The notes below the pieces were generated by a model. It did no database searches. It worked only from the letters and a program-made list of their open reading frames with translations, and was not told the DNA's origin. From contig JAUSCD010000005.1 of the NCBI GenBank assembly GCA_030651695.1, positions 1-64,000 of the forward strand: 64,000 nt of DNA. Direction: 5' to 3'. A program made the translations under genes and the position numbers. The DNA is from Pseudohongiella sp. (lineage in GTDB: Bacteria > Pseudomonadota > Gammaproteobacteria > Pseudomonadales > Pseudohongiellaceae). This document shows positions 9,601 to 16,561 of the stretch, one piece after another. How positions within the stretch are numbered: position 1 is the first letter of the stretch; each line of letters opens with the position of its first letter.

Positions 9601-9885
9601 CGCTGGACATCACGTATGGATCTGCGACTCGATCAGGAGCTGCCAGTGTTCTTCCAAGGCAGCCGCGCCCGTCTTTACATGAAGGTATACAACGTGTTGA
9701 ATATGCTTAACAACGAGTGGGGGCATCAGTACGATGCACAGTTCTTCTCGCCTGATGTTGTGGTGTCTTCAGTGAATGCACAAGGTCAATACGTTTATGA
9801 AAGCTTTACGCCAAGGCCCATCAGCACTTTGCGTGAACCTGAATCATTATGGCAGGTTCGCCTGGGAGTGCAGATTGAATTCTGA
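6670..9885 (+). CDS. TonB-dependent receptor, Oar-like with carboxypeptidase-regulatory-like N-terminus
   Basis: I place the start at 6670, where an AGGGA site lies eight bases upstream and a standard signal peptide follows (ends VFAQ, about residue 30); an upstream in-frame ATG at 6592 would add 26 unlikely residues. The 1071-residue product has a beta-sandwich carboxypeptidase-regulatory-like domain (about 31-115), a plug domain, and a large outer-membrane barrel that ends in QIEF. Such receptors import large ligands with energy from TonB-ExbBD; a tonB-family gene is at 60785-61705. The next gene encodes an exported phosphodiesterase 25 bases downstream, which suggests a shared phosphodiester or nucleotide-containing ligand. 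Confidence 0.88.
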   Translation: MHTSARKFKRKVLAASILLSLGMSLPVFAQDTSSSIRGRISAADGSAGANATVVIEDTRTGATRTLTANSAGAFYATNLPVGGPYRVTVNNEQSVLVNSIALGDIYNLNISLGSASQIEEVLVLGRAGNFVSVAAGPTATFSSFDMATSVAFDRDIKDVFIYDPRLNLDSNSAVNCVGKHPRFNSISLDGVSQNDRFGLNDNGYSTATGMPFPFEGISQVAVELAPFDVTYGGFTACNINAVTKSGNNQWTGSAFFEYNNQDMRGDSLKVNGVERKYSTVDYTEEKRGFSLGGPLVADRLFIYGAYEETEEPEFIAQGFSGSGNGVERPWLSSANYDRISDIASRVYNYDTGGQAGDGVQTEKKYMLRMDWNISEQHDASLIYNYYDGIEDRASDSSSNQFAFANHFYQKGAESETVTLNLSSQWSSALSTDVFISRNTMDDSQITVGPKDFAEFRIALGSNTVFLGADDSRQANALNTESDFMKFTAQYLYGDHVITAGYERDNLKIFNQFVQHSRGGEYFFADLSANNPARCASLTAAGRLADAGCGLSGIDNYELGIPDDIFYGSGGGANNAADAAASFGIVQNSLYLQDEFLMDQYGLTIVAGLRYDWFTSDDRPKFNQAFTTLNGGLRNDASVDGVDLLMPRLGFTWQAMDNVSVRGGIGLYSGGNPSVWLSNAWSNDGLSNVQLRDANNNNRSILSDYVLSGSKRPGYDVPQALKDQVAATTAANASNSFLVLIDPDYKQPSEWKVALGTTWQTPVGASLDADYLYSRANDPAYYVDVAQEIVGTTRAGQPIYANRRGQSNFMLTNSNASPESHSLSLVARQTYDWGLDWTFGYAFTDAEDVSPMTSAVAASNFSNLAVYDINNPAAGTSNYESPHRFTARVSYGHEFLPGYETRVTAQWFRSKGQPQSYVMSSRGLEGSNSSNRRHLLYVPGLNDTNVIAGPNFDVAAFANFISDNGLQQGFVDRNEQYSRWTSRMDLRLDQELPVFFQGSRARLYMKVYNVLNMLNNEWGHQYDAQFFSPDVVVSSVNAQGQYVYESFTPRPISTLREPESLWQVRLGVQIEF

Positions 9886-9910
9886 TCGGGTCTGTCAAAG
9901 AAAAACTGTC

Positions 9911-11224
9911 GTGAGACAGCGCAGCGGGGAAGGAATCCGGCTGCAACTTTTTAAATGGTCTGGCAGGGTGCTGCGCAGCTGGATTTCTGTGTTGGTGTTT
10001 GTGTTGTCTGTTTGGGCGCCATTGCCGGTACTTGCGCAGCAGGCTGTTGAAGCGGGAGATGTCAGTAAACCAATTCTGTTGTTGATTGGAATTGATGGTC
10101 TTAAATGGGACATTATAGATCGCCATCCTGCGCCTGCCCTGAGCAGTCTTGCACAAGAGGGTGTGCGCGTAAGTAGTCTTGTGCCCGTCATGCCGTCAAA
10201 AACATTTCCTAATTTTTACGCTATCGCCACCGGTCTTTATCCGGAAAACAATGGTGTGCTGGATAACGCAACATTTGATGCTTCGCTCGACACTACTTTC
10301 CGCATGAGCACTCAGGATGATCCGCGCTGGTTTGAAGGTGAGCCAATCTGGATCACCGCGGAGAAACAGGGTATTCGTGCGGCAACCATGTTCTGGGTTG
10401 GATCGGCAGCAGAAATTGGTGGCAGGCGTCCCACATACTGGCACCCCTTTGACGGTAGCGTACCCAATGCAGCGCGTGTACAGCAGGTACTCGACTGGCT
10501 TGATCTGCCGCTGTCAGAGCGGCCGCAGTTTATCAGCGTGTATTTTGAAGCGATTGATTCTGCCAGCCACAACTCAGGTGTTGATAGCTCTGAAGAGAGG
10601 GAGGCCGTTATTGCTGTCGACGCGGCTGTTGCAGCATTGCTTGACGGACTTGAAACCAGAGGGCTGACTGCCAGCAGCAATATCCTGGTCGTCGGAGATC
10701 ATGGCATGGTAGATCTTGCCGAAGAACAGACCATTTTTCTCGATGACTACGTCGACTTCAGCGCGTTGTACAGTCCGCAGCTGAGTGGAGAGCGTCAGGG
10801 CAATGTTGTTTATGCAGCGTTTCACGGCGATGAAACAGCTGTGGATGAAATGTATTCGGTAATCAAGAACGCTCATCCGCGCATGTCTGTGTATCGCAAA
10901 GGCGCATTTCCGGACTGGATGCGATTGTCGCATCCACAACGCGGCCCGGATCTGGTGTTGGTTCCTGACAATGGCTGGATGGTATCCAAGCGCGGCATTC
11001 CTTATCGTGGGCCTCGTGCTACACACGGGTTTTCGCCGCTTGAGCCCGATATGCATGCCGCCATGTTTGCGCGCGGTCCGGCATTTCGCCAGCGCGCTGT
11101 GGTTGAAACTCTGGAAGTCGTCGACATCTACAATATTATGACGCGGGTGCTGGGCATACAGGCCAGCAAGCATGACGGCAATCCGGAACGCATCGAGCTG
11201 GTATTGAGCTCTGGCGCTGATTAG
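9911..11224 (+). CDS. Exported NPP-type phosphodiesterase (alkaline phosphatase superfamily)
   Basis: The frame is open well into the preceding gene, so the start must be internal; GTG at 9911 gives 437 residues with a signal peptide ending in LAQQ. Motifs follow nucleotide pyrophosphatase/phosphodiesterases: GIDGLKWD (metal Asp), MPSKTFPNFYAIATGLYP with the nucleophile Thr, YFEAIDSASH, VVGDHGM and THGFSP with the remaining metal ligands. The enzyme would cleave phosphodiester or pyrophosphate bonds in the periplasm using two zinc ions. It probably forms an operon with the TonB receptor. The exact start is uncertain. Confidence 0.86.
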   Translation: MRQRSGEGIRLQLFKWSGRVLRSWISVLVFVLSVWAPLPVLAQQAVEAGDVSKPILLLIGIDGLKWDIIDRHPAPALSSLAQEGVRVSSLVPVMPSKTFPNFYAIATGLYPENNGVLDNATFDASLDTTFRMSTQDDPRWFEGEPIWITAEKQGIRAATMFWVGSAAEIGGRRPTYWHPFDGSVPNAARVQQVLDWLDLPLSERPQFISVYFEAIDSASHNSGVDSSEEREAVIAVDAAVAALLDGLETRGLTASSNILVVGDHGMVDLAEEQTIFLDDYVDFSALYSPQLSGERQGNVVYAAFHGDETAVDEMYSVIKNAHPRMSVYRKGAFPDWMRLSHPQRGPDLVLVPDNGWMVSKRGIPYRGPRATHGFSPLEPDMHAAMFARGPAFRQRAVVETLEVVDIYNIMTRVLGIQASKHDGNPERIELVLSSGAD

Positions 11225-11247
11225 TGCCACGGTTGCGTGGCGGACTA

Positions 11248-12675
11248 TCACATGCCTACCTGTGCCGGGACCGTCCCCATAAAAGCCGGAGGGGAGGTGT
11301 CTGGCACAAGCTCCAATATGAGCGGATAACGGACGCGCGAGTCGTCTGAATTGATCTGCTCGACCCTTGGAATGAAAATACTGCCTGTATCAGCTTTAAA
11401 GACAGGTGCCCCTGTGGTCGGCTCTGTTGGCATCAACTCGGCAAGTATAAATACGCCACTGATGTTGTCAGACAAGCGCAAGACTGCCTGGTATGCATTT
11501 CCGTCAATCAGCAGCACAGGAATGAAGAGCTCATCATCAAACAGGCTGCTGACGTCCAGCGGACGCTCGGGAAGCGAGGCGCCTCTTACCAGCCAGGCTC
11601 CAAGGTCAGGTTGCGAATGCTCCCATATAGACATGGGCATACCGCCCCGGTGTATGCCACCTGCCGGAGCACAGCCGCAAGTATCTTCCGAGGTGCCAAA
11701 AATACGAAGAATGCTGATGGAGCCCGGTTGGTAATCAAACGCGAGAGGTTTGTCCGCAATTGCGCCCAGGATGTATGCCGGAGTACCCACCTGCTGCCCG
11801 GGTTGAATGAGCTCAAGAAATTCGTCGATAGCTGAACGATGTTGACGCGGCGGTAGGCTGTAAAGGTCGCTGCTCTGGGCCGGCAGTCCTTTTGCATGAA
11901 GATGATTCAGAATCAGTTCCTCAACCTGAAATGCGCGCGCGACTTTAAAATCTCTGAATGCGCCATCCGGTGAAATAGCATTCAGAATCTCATTCGCTGT
12001 CCTGTTGCGACTCAGTTCAAACCGGATCCAGTCATATCCGGTATTCGGATCATGTACCAGTAATTGATCGCCAGTGTGCGAGTGATCTATCAGCTGCAGT
12101 GAATGTTTTTGCGGAATCGGATAAAGCAGTGGGTTAGGTGTTGACGCTGAGTTTCCCCGAGTCACTTCTGTTGTAAAACTATCAAATGGCGTTAGCTGGT
12201 TTTTTAGTTCTGCGAGACCCAGAGAAAAAAACCGGAACCCATCTATGCGCAGTTCACCTGCCTGTAGCGAGTCGCCGCTGGCATAAAAAAGCCCCGCGGG
12301 CATCACCCGGGTTTCGCCGGGGTTGATATCTGCCTGTTCCTGACAATGCGAGATACAGCGTCGGTAGCTATATCCATTCTCAGTCCATTCGGGATGCGTG
12401 ATGGTTGGAAAAACGAGAGCTTTGCCGCTGCCATTATAAACGCGGGCATAAATATGAAAGGGATTGCCGGCATTTACAGAGTCAGGATAGATCAGGCTAA
12501 GCTCAACACCGTCGTGAATATCGTCCTGTGCATGTGCAGAAAATGAAAATTGGGAAAAAATCACAAAAAAACTGAGAAATATTTTCAGGCTATTGGAAAA
12601 ATAGAATTTAACTGTGCGATGTGGCTGTTTTTCACCATGGTAAGAAGTTGTCAGATCATTGCTGCAGTCCTGCAT
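11248..12675 (-). CDS. Exported protein of unknown function
   Basis: The start at 12675 is chosen because a GGAG site lies seven bases upstream. The 475-residue product has a long charged N-region and a hydrophobic stretch ending in SAHAQ, so it is probably exported. Residues after the signal look like a beta-rich Ig-like domain (VELSLIYPDSVNAG ... NPGETRVMPAG). A TCGCAPAGG cluster lies in the C-terminal third. I recognise no enzyme motif. It is convergent with the phosphodiesterase gene, with 23 bases between them. Confidence 0.7.
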   Translation of the reverse strand: MQDCSNDLTTSYHGEKQPHRTVKFYFSNSLKIFLSFFVIFSQFSFSAHAQDDIHDGVELSLIYPDSVNAGNPFHIYARVYNGSGKALVFPTITHPEWTENGYSYRRCISHCQEQADINPGETRVMPAGLFYASGDSLQAGELRIDGFRFFSLGLAELKNQLTPFDSFTTEVTRGNSASTPNPLLYPIPQKHSLQLIDHSHTGDQLLVHDPNTGYDWIRFELSRNRTANEILNAISPDGAFRDFKVARAFQVEELILNHLHAKGLPAQSSDLYSLPPRQHRSAIDEFLELIQPGQQVGTPAYILGAIADKPLAFDYQPGSISILRIFGTSEDTCGCAPAGGIHRGGMPMSIWEHSQPDLGAWLVRGASLPERPLDVSSLFDDELFIPVLLIDGNAYQAVLRLSDNISGVFILAELMPTEPTTGAPVFKADTGSIFIPRVEQINSDDSRVRYPLILELVPDTSPPAFMGTVPAQVGM

Positions 12676-12808
12676 AAGAAATCTCCATATCTGTGTCATC
12701 AGTCAGTCATTTTTCTTGTACCCGACCGTAACATGGATTTTGAGCGCAGGTCGACTCATGCGCGATGAACCGAATTTGAAAACTGCAGGATGTTAAGTGG
12801 TTCACAGT

Positions 12809-13105
12809 TCAGCTTTTCTTTTTATCTGAGTGGCCCAGTTCTTTGTCCGGGGAAATGACATCGCGCACTTTCTGTTTGAGTTCTGTGATTTCCGGAAAAC
12901 GACCTTCAGCTTTGCGCGACCACACCAGCTGACCGTTTGCCTGTACCTCAAAAATTCCGCCAGTCCCGGGGCGCAGAGTGAGTTCTGTAATCTCTCCGTC
13001 AAAAGTTGTCAGTAATTCCTGCGCCATCCAGGCGGAGCGTAGCAACCAGCGGCATTGGGTGCAGTAGGTAATGGTGATGCGGTTATCATTTTTACCCGTG
13101 TTCAT
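12809..13105 (-). CDS. SelT/SelW/SelH (Rdx) family protein
   Basis: The 98-residue protein has the Rdx layout: ITITYCTQCRWLLRSAW with a CxxC (residues 15-18), then LTLRPGTGGIFEV, the GTGGxF signature of selenoprotein W-like thioredoxin folds, and VWSRKAEGRFPE. Here Cys stands in the place used by selenocysteine in some members, so no SECIS is needed. The family is thought to act in thiol redox chemistry; the partner is unknown. The gene stands alone. Confidence 0.88.
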   Translation of the reverse strand: MNTGKNDNRITITYCTQCRWLLRSAWMAQELLTTFDGEITELTLRPGTGGIFEVQANGQLVWSRKAEGRFPEITELKQKVRDVISPDKELGHSDKKKS

Positions 13106-13257
13106 TGATTTTTTCCGGCCGAATTGATGTTTTTAGTCTGGCAATCGTAAGCCAGTCTGCAGGCGTCAGCAATGAAGTAATTACCAGGCATCGCTCGCTT
13201 CTACCATCTATACTAAAACGCATGCACGAATGGGTTCGCGGAGACTACATTTCCAGC

Positions 13258-13278
13258 ATGACTGCTTGCACTAGTCAT
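13258..13278. promoter_or_regulatory. Candidate operator of the toxin-antitoxin pair
   Basis: An inverted repeat ATGACT-N9-AGTCAT lies 28 bases before the first start codon of the Phd-type antitoxin gene. Antitoxins of this family usually bind such palindromes in their own promoter. The site is short, so the assignment rests mainly on position. Confidence 0.35.
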
Positions 13279-13305
13279 TAGCGTGGATTAGAGTCGTGAC
13301 TACTC

Positions 13306-13563
13306 ATGATGACTATGGTGCGCAGTATGAACCCGGAACAGGTATCGAAATCCCAATTCAAGGCGCGGGCATTGGAATATTTCAGGCAGGTTGAGGCGTC
13401 TGGTGAGAAAGTGATTGTTACTGATAAGGGACAACCCGTTATTGAAGTGCGCCGTTATCAGAACGATAGCCGGTCGCCGCTTGAGCGGTTGCAGGGCAGT
13501 GTACTAGAGCTTCAGCGCCCGACTGATCCCGTCGGTGATGAAGATTGGGAGGCGGTGGTTTGA
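13306..13563 (+). CDS. Phd/YefM-family antitoxin
   Basis: The product is up to 85 residues; an internal ATG at 13327 fits family N-termini better (MNPEQVSKSQFKARAL), and neither start has a strong ribosome-binding site. The sequence continues EYFRQVEASGEKVIVTDKG QPVIEV, the Phd DNA-binding fold. The C-terminal acidic tail (about 60-85) would wrap the toxin. The stop overlaps the toxin start, the usual coupled order of antitoxin then toxin. Confidence 0.85.
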   Translation: MMTMVRSMNPEQVSKSQFKARALEYFRQVEASGEKVIVTDKGQPVIEVRRYQNDSRSPLERLQGSVLELQRPTDPVGDEDWEAVV

Positions 13564-13961
13564 TCGTATTGGATACGCATGTATTACTGTGGTGGATTGG
13601 CGGCGACCCACAGCTATCTTCGAGGGCGCGCTCAGAGATTCAGAGGGAGCACACAGCTGAGCAAGGTAAAATTTTGATATCCGCCATTTCAGCCTGGGAA
13701 ATTGCTATGCTGGTTGAAAAGGGGCGATTGACGCTGAGTATGGGTGTGGATGATTGGCTGGCGGCCGTGGCTGAAGTAGAGTCTGTGATTTTTGTGCCAA
13801 TTGACAACGCAACGGCTATCCATTCGACGAGGTTACCGGATCATTTTCACAAAGATCCTGCAGACAGAATGATTGTTGCCTTAGCGAGACACATGAATGC
13901 GCCATTGCTCACTTCTGATGAAAAAATACAAGCGTACAGGCATGTCAAAACAATCTGGTAG
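13560..13961 (+). CDS. PIN-domain toxin (VapC-like)
   Basis: I choose the TTG at 13560, which overlaps the antitoxin TGA (TTGA) and has GGGAGG seven bases upstream, giving 133 residues. LDTHVLLWW carries the first metal Asp; SAWEIAML supplies the Glu; HKDPADRMIVALA and LLTSDEKI near the C-terminus give the remaining acidic residues. PIN toxins are Mg-dependent ribonucleases that cut tRNA or rRNA. It pairs with the preceding antitoxin. The target RNA cannot be read from the sequence. Confidence 0.88.
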   Translation: MIVLDTHVLLWWIGGDPQLSSRARSEIQREHTAEQGKILISAISAWEIAMLVEKGRLTLSMGVDDWLAAVAEVESVIFVPIDNATAIHSTRLPDHFHKDPADRMIVALARHMNAPLLTSDEKIQAYRHVKTIW

Positions 13962-13966
13962 AGAAG

Positions 13967-14431
13967 TTAAAGTATTTCCCATTCTCCAAATGTAGCCGCC
14001 TGCCCATGCGCCAGGCCATGCTCATCGATCAGATTCCAGACGGTTGCCTGTTTGATGCGAAAGCGTTTGCCGGTGGATGACACCCTGATGCCTTCATAAT
14101 CATCAATAAATCCATGCTGTGCAACGCGCTGCAAAAGTTTTTCACGCGCTTCACGCTGAAGTGGCTCTGCAGATAGCCGGGAAGGCATGCGGGTGATCTG
14201 GTCAGGCGTCAGCTCGAACAGCTCCAGTGCCATGCGGTTGCCGTAGAAAAAAACAGGATCACTTTCTGTGCCGTGCGCCAGCACAACCTGAGGTAGTGAC
14301 CACAGTGCTGACTCAGAGTCGCTGCCATCAGCGATCAGCGCGCGACCGGTCAGCCGCCTGTAACTATCGGCAATAAGTTTCAAGCGCTCACCGGCTTGGG
14401 AAACCAACAACAGCGGGCAGGTTTTGTTCAC
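13967..14431 (-). CDS. MEKHLA-domain (PAS-like) protein
   Basis: The GTG at 14431 overlaps the exonuclease III stop as GTGA, so I prefer it to the TTG at 14455; the product is 154 residues. The sequence fits the MEKHLA domain, a PAS-like fold: SYRRLTGRALI, PVFFYGNRMALELFELT, RMPSRLSAEP, and GIRVSSTGKRFRIKQATVWNL. The family is related to the C-terminal domain of plant HD-ZIP III proteins and has no firm bacterial function. Its coupling to xthA and the radical SAM gene suggests a sensor or accessory role in a damage response. Confidence 0.82.
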   Translation of the reverse strand: MNKTCPLLLVSQAGERLKLIADSYRRLTGRALIADGSDSESALWSLPQVVLAHGTESDPVFFYGNRMALELFELTPDQITRMPSRLSAEPLQREAREKLLQRVAQHGFIDDYEGIRVSSTGKRFRIKQATVWNLIDEHGLAHGQAATFGEWEIL

Positions 14432-15189
14432 TTTAGTTCGAGCACCACCGGGCAATGATCAGAACCATAATATTCATTAAGAATTTCTGCCGACTTGATC
14501 CGGTTTTCCAGGGCTTTTGACACCAGGAAATAATCCAGGCGCCACCCCACATTTTTCTCGCGAGCGCCGCCGCGCATGCTCCACCAACTGTATTTCACCG
14601 TATCCGGGTAAAGATGTCGGAAGGTATCGATATAGCCCGCGTCCAGCAAACGATCGAGCCCATCTATTTCAATCTGTGTATATCCGGCACTTTTGTTGTA
14701 ATTTGCCTGTGGTCGCGCAATATCAATCGGACGATGACAGACGTTGAGATCACCACAGATGATTACAGGTTTTTTTTGCTCCATCTGCAGAATATGTTTG
14801 CGGAAGGCGCGATCCCAGCGCTCTCGATACTCAAGCCGCTTGAGGCCATCTCCGGAGTTCGGAGTGTACACTGTGACCACAAAGTACTCGGGGAACTCTG
14901 CGGCAATTACACGGCCTTCCTGGTCATGTTCTTCGATATCCATGCCGTATTGGATGCTTAAGGGTTCAGTGCGACTGAACATCGCGGTGCCGGAATAGCC
15001 GGGACGCACTGCCGAGTGACAATATAGATGGATGCCTTCCAGTTCGCCAACGGCTTCTATCACCTGAAAATCCTGAGCTTTGGTTTCCTGCACACACAGC
15101 ACATCCGGCTGTAGTGCAGCGAGGGATTTCAGAAAGTCTTTTTTGATGGCGGCGCGGATGCCGTTGAGATTCCAGGAAATCAATCGCAT
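14428..15189 (-). CDS. xthA: Exodeoxyribonuclease III
   Basis: The 253-residue protein carries the full endonuclease/exonuclease/phosphatase pattern: ISWNLNGIRAA at 4-14, CVQETKAQ with the metal Glu, CGDLNVCH, GWRLDYFLVS and the terminal SDHCPV. It cleaves abasic sites and removes 3' blocking groups in base-excision repair. It lies 36 bases after the radical SAM gene and overlaps the MEKHLA gene by four bases, so the three are probably one transcript starting from the LexA-like promoter at 16373-16388. Confidence 0.95.
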   Translation of the reverse strand: MRLISWNLNGIRAAIKKDFLKSLAALQPDVLCVQETKAQDFQVIEAVGELEGIHLYCHSAVRPGYSGTAMFSRTEPLSIQYGMDIEEHDQEGRVIAAEFPEYFVVTVYTPNSGDGLKRLEYRERWDRAFRKHILQMEQKKPVIICGDLNVCHRPIDIARPQANYNKSAGYTQIEIDGLDRLLDAGYIDTFRHLYPDTVKYSWWSMRGGAREKNVGWRLDYFLVSKALENRIKSAEILNEYYGSDHCPVVLELK

Positions 15190-15225
15190 GGTGTTAGTCC
15201 CTTTACAGAAGTGTCGTCTGCAGCA

Positions 15226-16353
15226 TTAAAACATATCCAGTTGTTGTGGTGCATCGCTGGCGATTCTGTCTTTGCCAGCGGGTATAAATAACGGGCGTCT
15301 GAAGAAGCTACAGTCGAGCTGTCCAAAGTCGTGCTGGCGTTGGTCGAGACCGGTTTTACGCATGGCAGTTTTGAAACGCTGTCGCAGCAGGTCAGCCCAG
15401 ATTCCTTCACCGCGCATGCGTTTGCCAAAATCTGCCTGATAATCCTTGCCGCCGCGCATGTCACGAATCCGCCCCATCACACGTTGAGCCCGATCCGGAA
15501 AATGTGCGGCAAGCCATTGCTGAAACAGCGGGCTGACTTCCCACGGCAGGCGCAGCACGATGTAGCCGGCACTGCTGGCGCCCGCGTCAGCAGCAGCCTG
15601 CAGAATATGTTCAAGATCATGGTCAGTAACAAAGGGGATGACCGGTGCCACGTTAACGCTGACCGGGATGCCGGCTTCTGCGAGCCGCTGTACCGTTTTC
15701 AGTCGCCGGCTGGGCGATGCTGCCCGCGGTTCGAGCGTACGCGAAATGTCATGGTCCAGTGTGGTGATGGTTATGGAGGTCGAGACCAGGTGCTTGCGGG
15801 CCATGTCAGCCAGTAAATCAATATCTCTCTCTATCAGCGAAGACTTGGTGATCAGCCCCAGCGGCTGGTTGCATTCATGCATGATTTCCAGAATCTGGCG
15901 GGTGATACCCAGACGTCGTTCACATGGTTGGTAGGCATCGGTATTGACCCCGACCGCAATCGGCTCCGGGACCCAGGAAGGGCTGGCCAGCTCGCAGCGC
16001 AGTAACCCGGCAGCATTGATCTTGGCAAACAGGCGGGTTTCAAAATCCAGCCCGGGAGACAGCTCCAGATAACTATGTGTCGGGCGCGCAAAGCAGTAAA
16101 TGCAGCCATGCTCACAGCCCCTGTAGGGATTGAGGGATACGCTGAATGGCAGATCCGGAGATTGATTGCGGGTCAGGATGCTACGCGCAATTTCTTCTGT
16201 GATGTGCGTGTCCGGTGGTCTTGCCGATTCTTCTTCGCGATCCCAGCCATCATCAAAGTCCTCGCGCAGCTGATGCTCAAAGCGGCCTTGCAGGTTAAAC
16301 AGCGCACCTCTGCCTTTGATGGGTCTGACCCGATGTGGGTGCTCGTTAGTCAT
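15226..16353 (-). CDS. PA0069-family radical SAM protein
   Basis: The 375-residue protein contains the radical SAM cluster motif as CEHGCIYC (CxxxCxxC with a Tyr before the third Cys), followed by FARPTHSYLELSPG. The later GVNTDAYQPCE, LGLITKSSLIERDIDLL and VAPVIPFVTDHDLE segments are typical of this family, which is related to spore photoproduct lyases. The N-terminal 60 residues are charged and variable. It is the first gene of an apparent operon with xthA, and a LexA-type box sits 20 bases before its start, which supports a DNA-repair role by association. The reaction is not known. Confidence 0.88.
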   Translation of the reverse strand: MTNEHPHRVRPIKGRGALFNLQGRFEHQLREDFDDGWDREEESARPPDTHITEEIARSILTRNQSPDLPFSVSLNPYRGCEHGCIYCFARPTHSYLELSPGLDFETRLFAKINAAGLLRCELASPSWVPEPIAVGVNTDAYQPCERRLGITRQILEIMHECNQPLGLITKSSLIERDIDLLADMARKHLVSTSITITTLDHDISRTLEPRAASPSRRLKTVQRLAEAGIPVSVNVAPVIPFVTDHDLEHILQAAADAGASSAGYIVLRLPWEVSPLFQQWLAAHFPDRAQRVMGRIRDMRGGKDYQADFGKRMRGEGIWADLLRQRFKTAMRKTGLDQRQHDFGQLDCSFFRRPLFIPAGKDRIASDAPQQLDMF

Positions 16354-16372
16354 GGTAATGGATTCGAATTAG

Positions 16373-16388
16373 CTGTATATATAACCAG
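16373..16388. promoter_or_regulatory. LexA-box candidate before the radical SAM-xthA operon
   Basis: CTGTATATATAACCAG matches the gammaproteobacterial SOS box CTG-N10-CAG with an AT-rich centre, and differs from CTGT-N8-ACAG at one base. It lies 20 bases upstream of the radical SAM start and 173 bases before parC. A closely similar site precedes lhr at 50447-50462. Confidence 0.65.
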
Positions 16389-16561
16389 TATCGTAGCGAG
16401 GCTGGCGCCTGCGTGCAAGCACGTTCGGAACGACATTACAGCGCCCCTGAGACTACAGCTGTACAAGCCTAATGTGCTATAAAAGCGCATTCGCAAAACC
16501 CGTCGCCCGGATTAAAGTCAGCGCCCGGCGGCCACCGCACACAGGAACACACCACAGCACT

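Noticed and set aside
9776-9910. Upstream start of the phosphodiesterase inside the TonB receptor gene
   Set aside because: The open frame overlaps the receptor barrel by 110 bases and would add 45 unlikely residues before the signal peptide; a GTG at 9911 is better.
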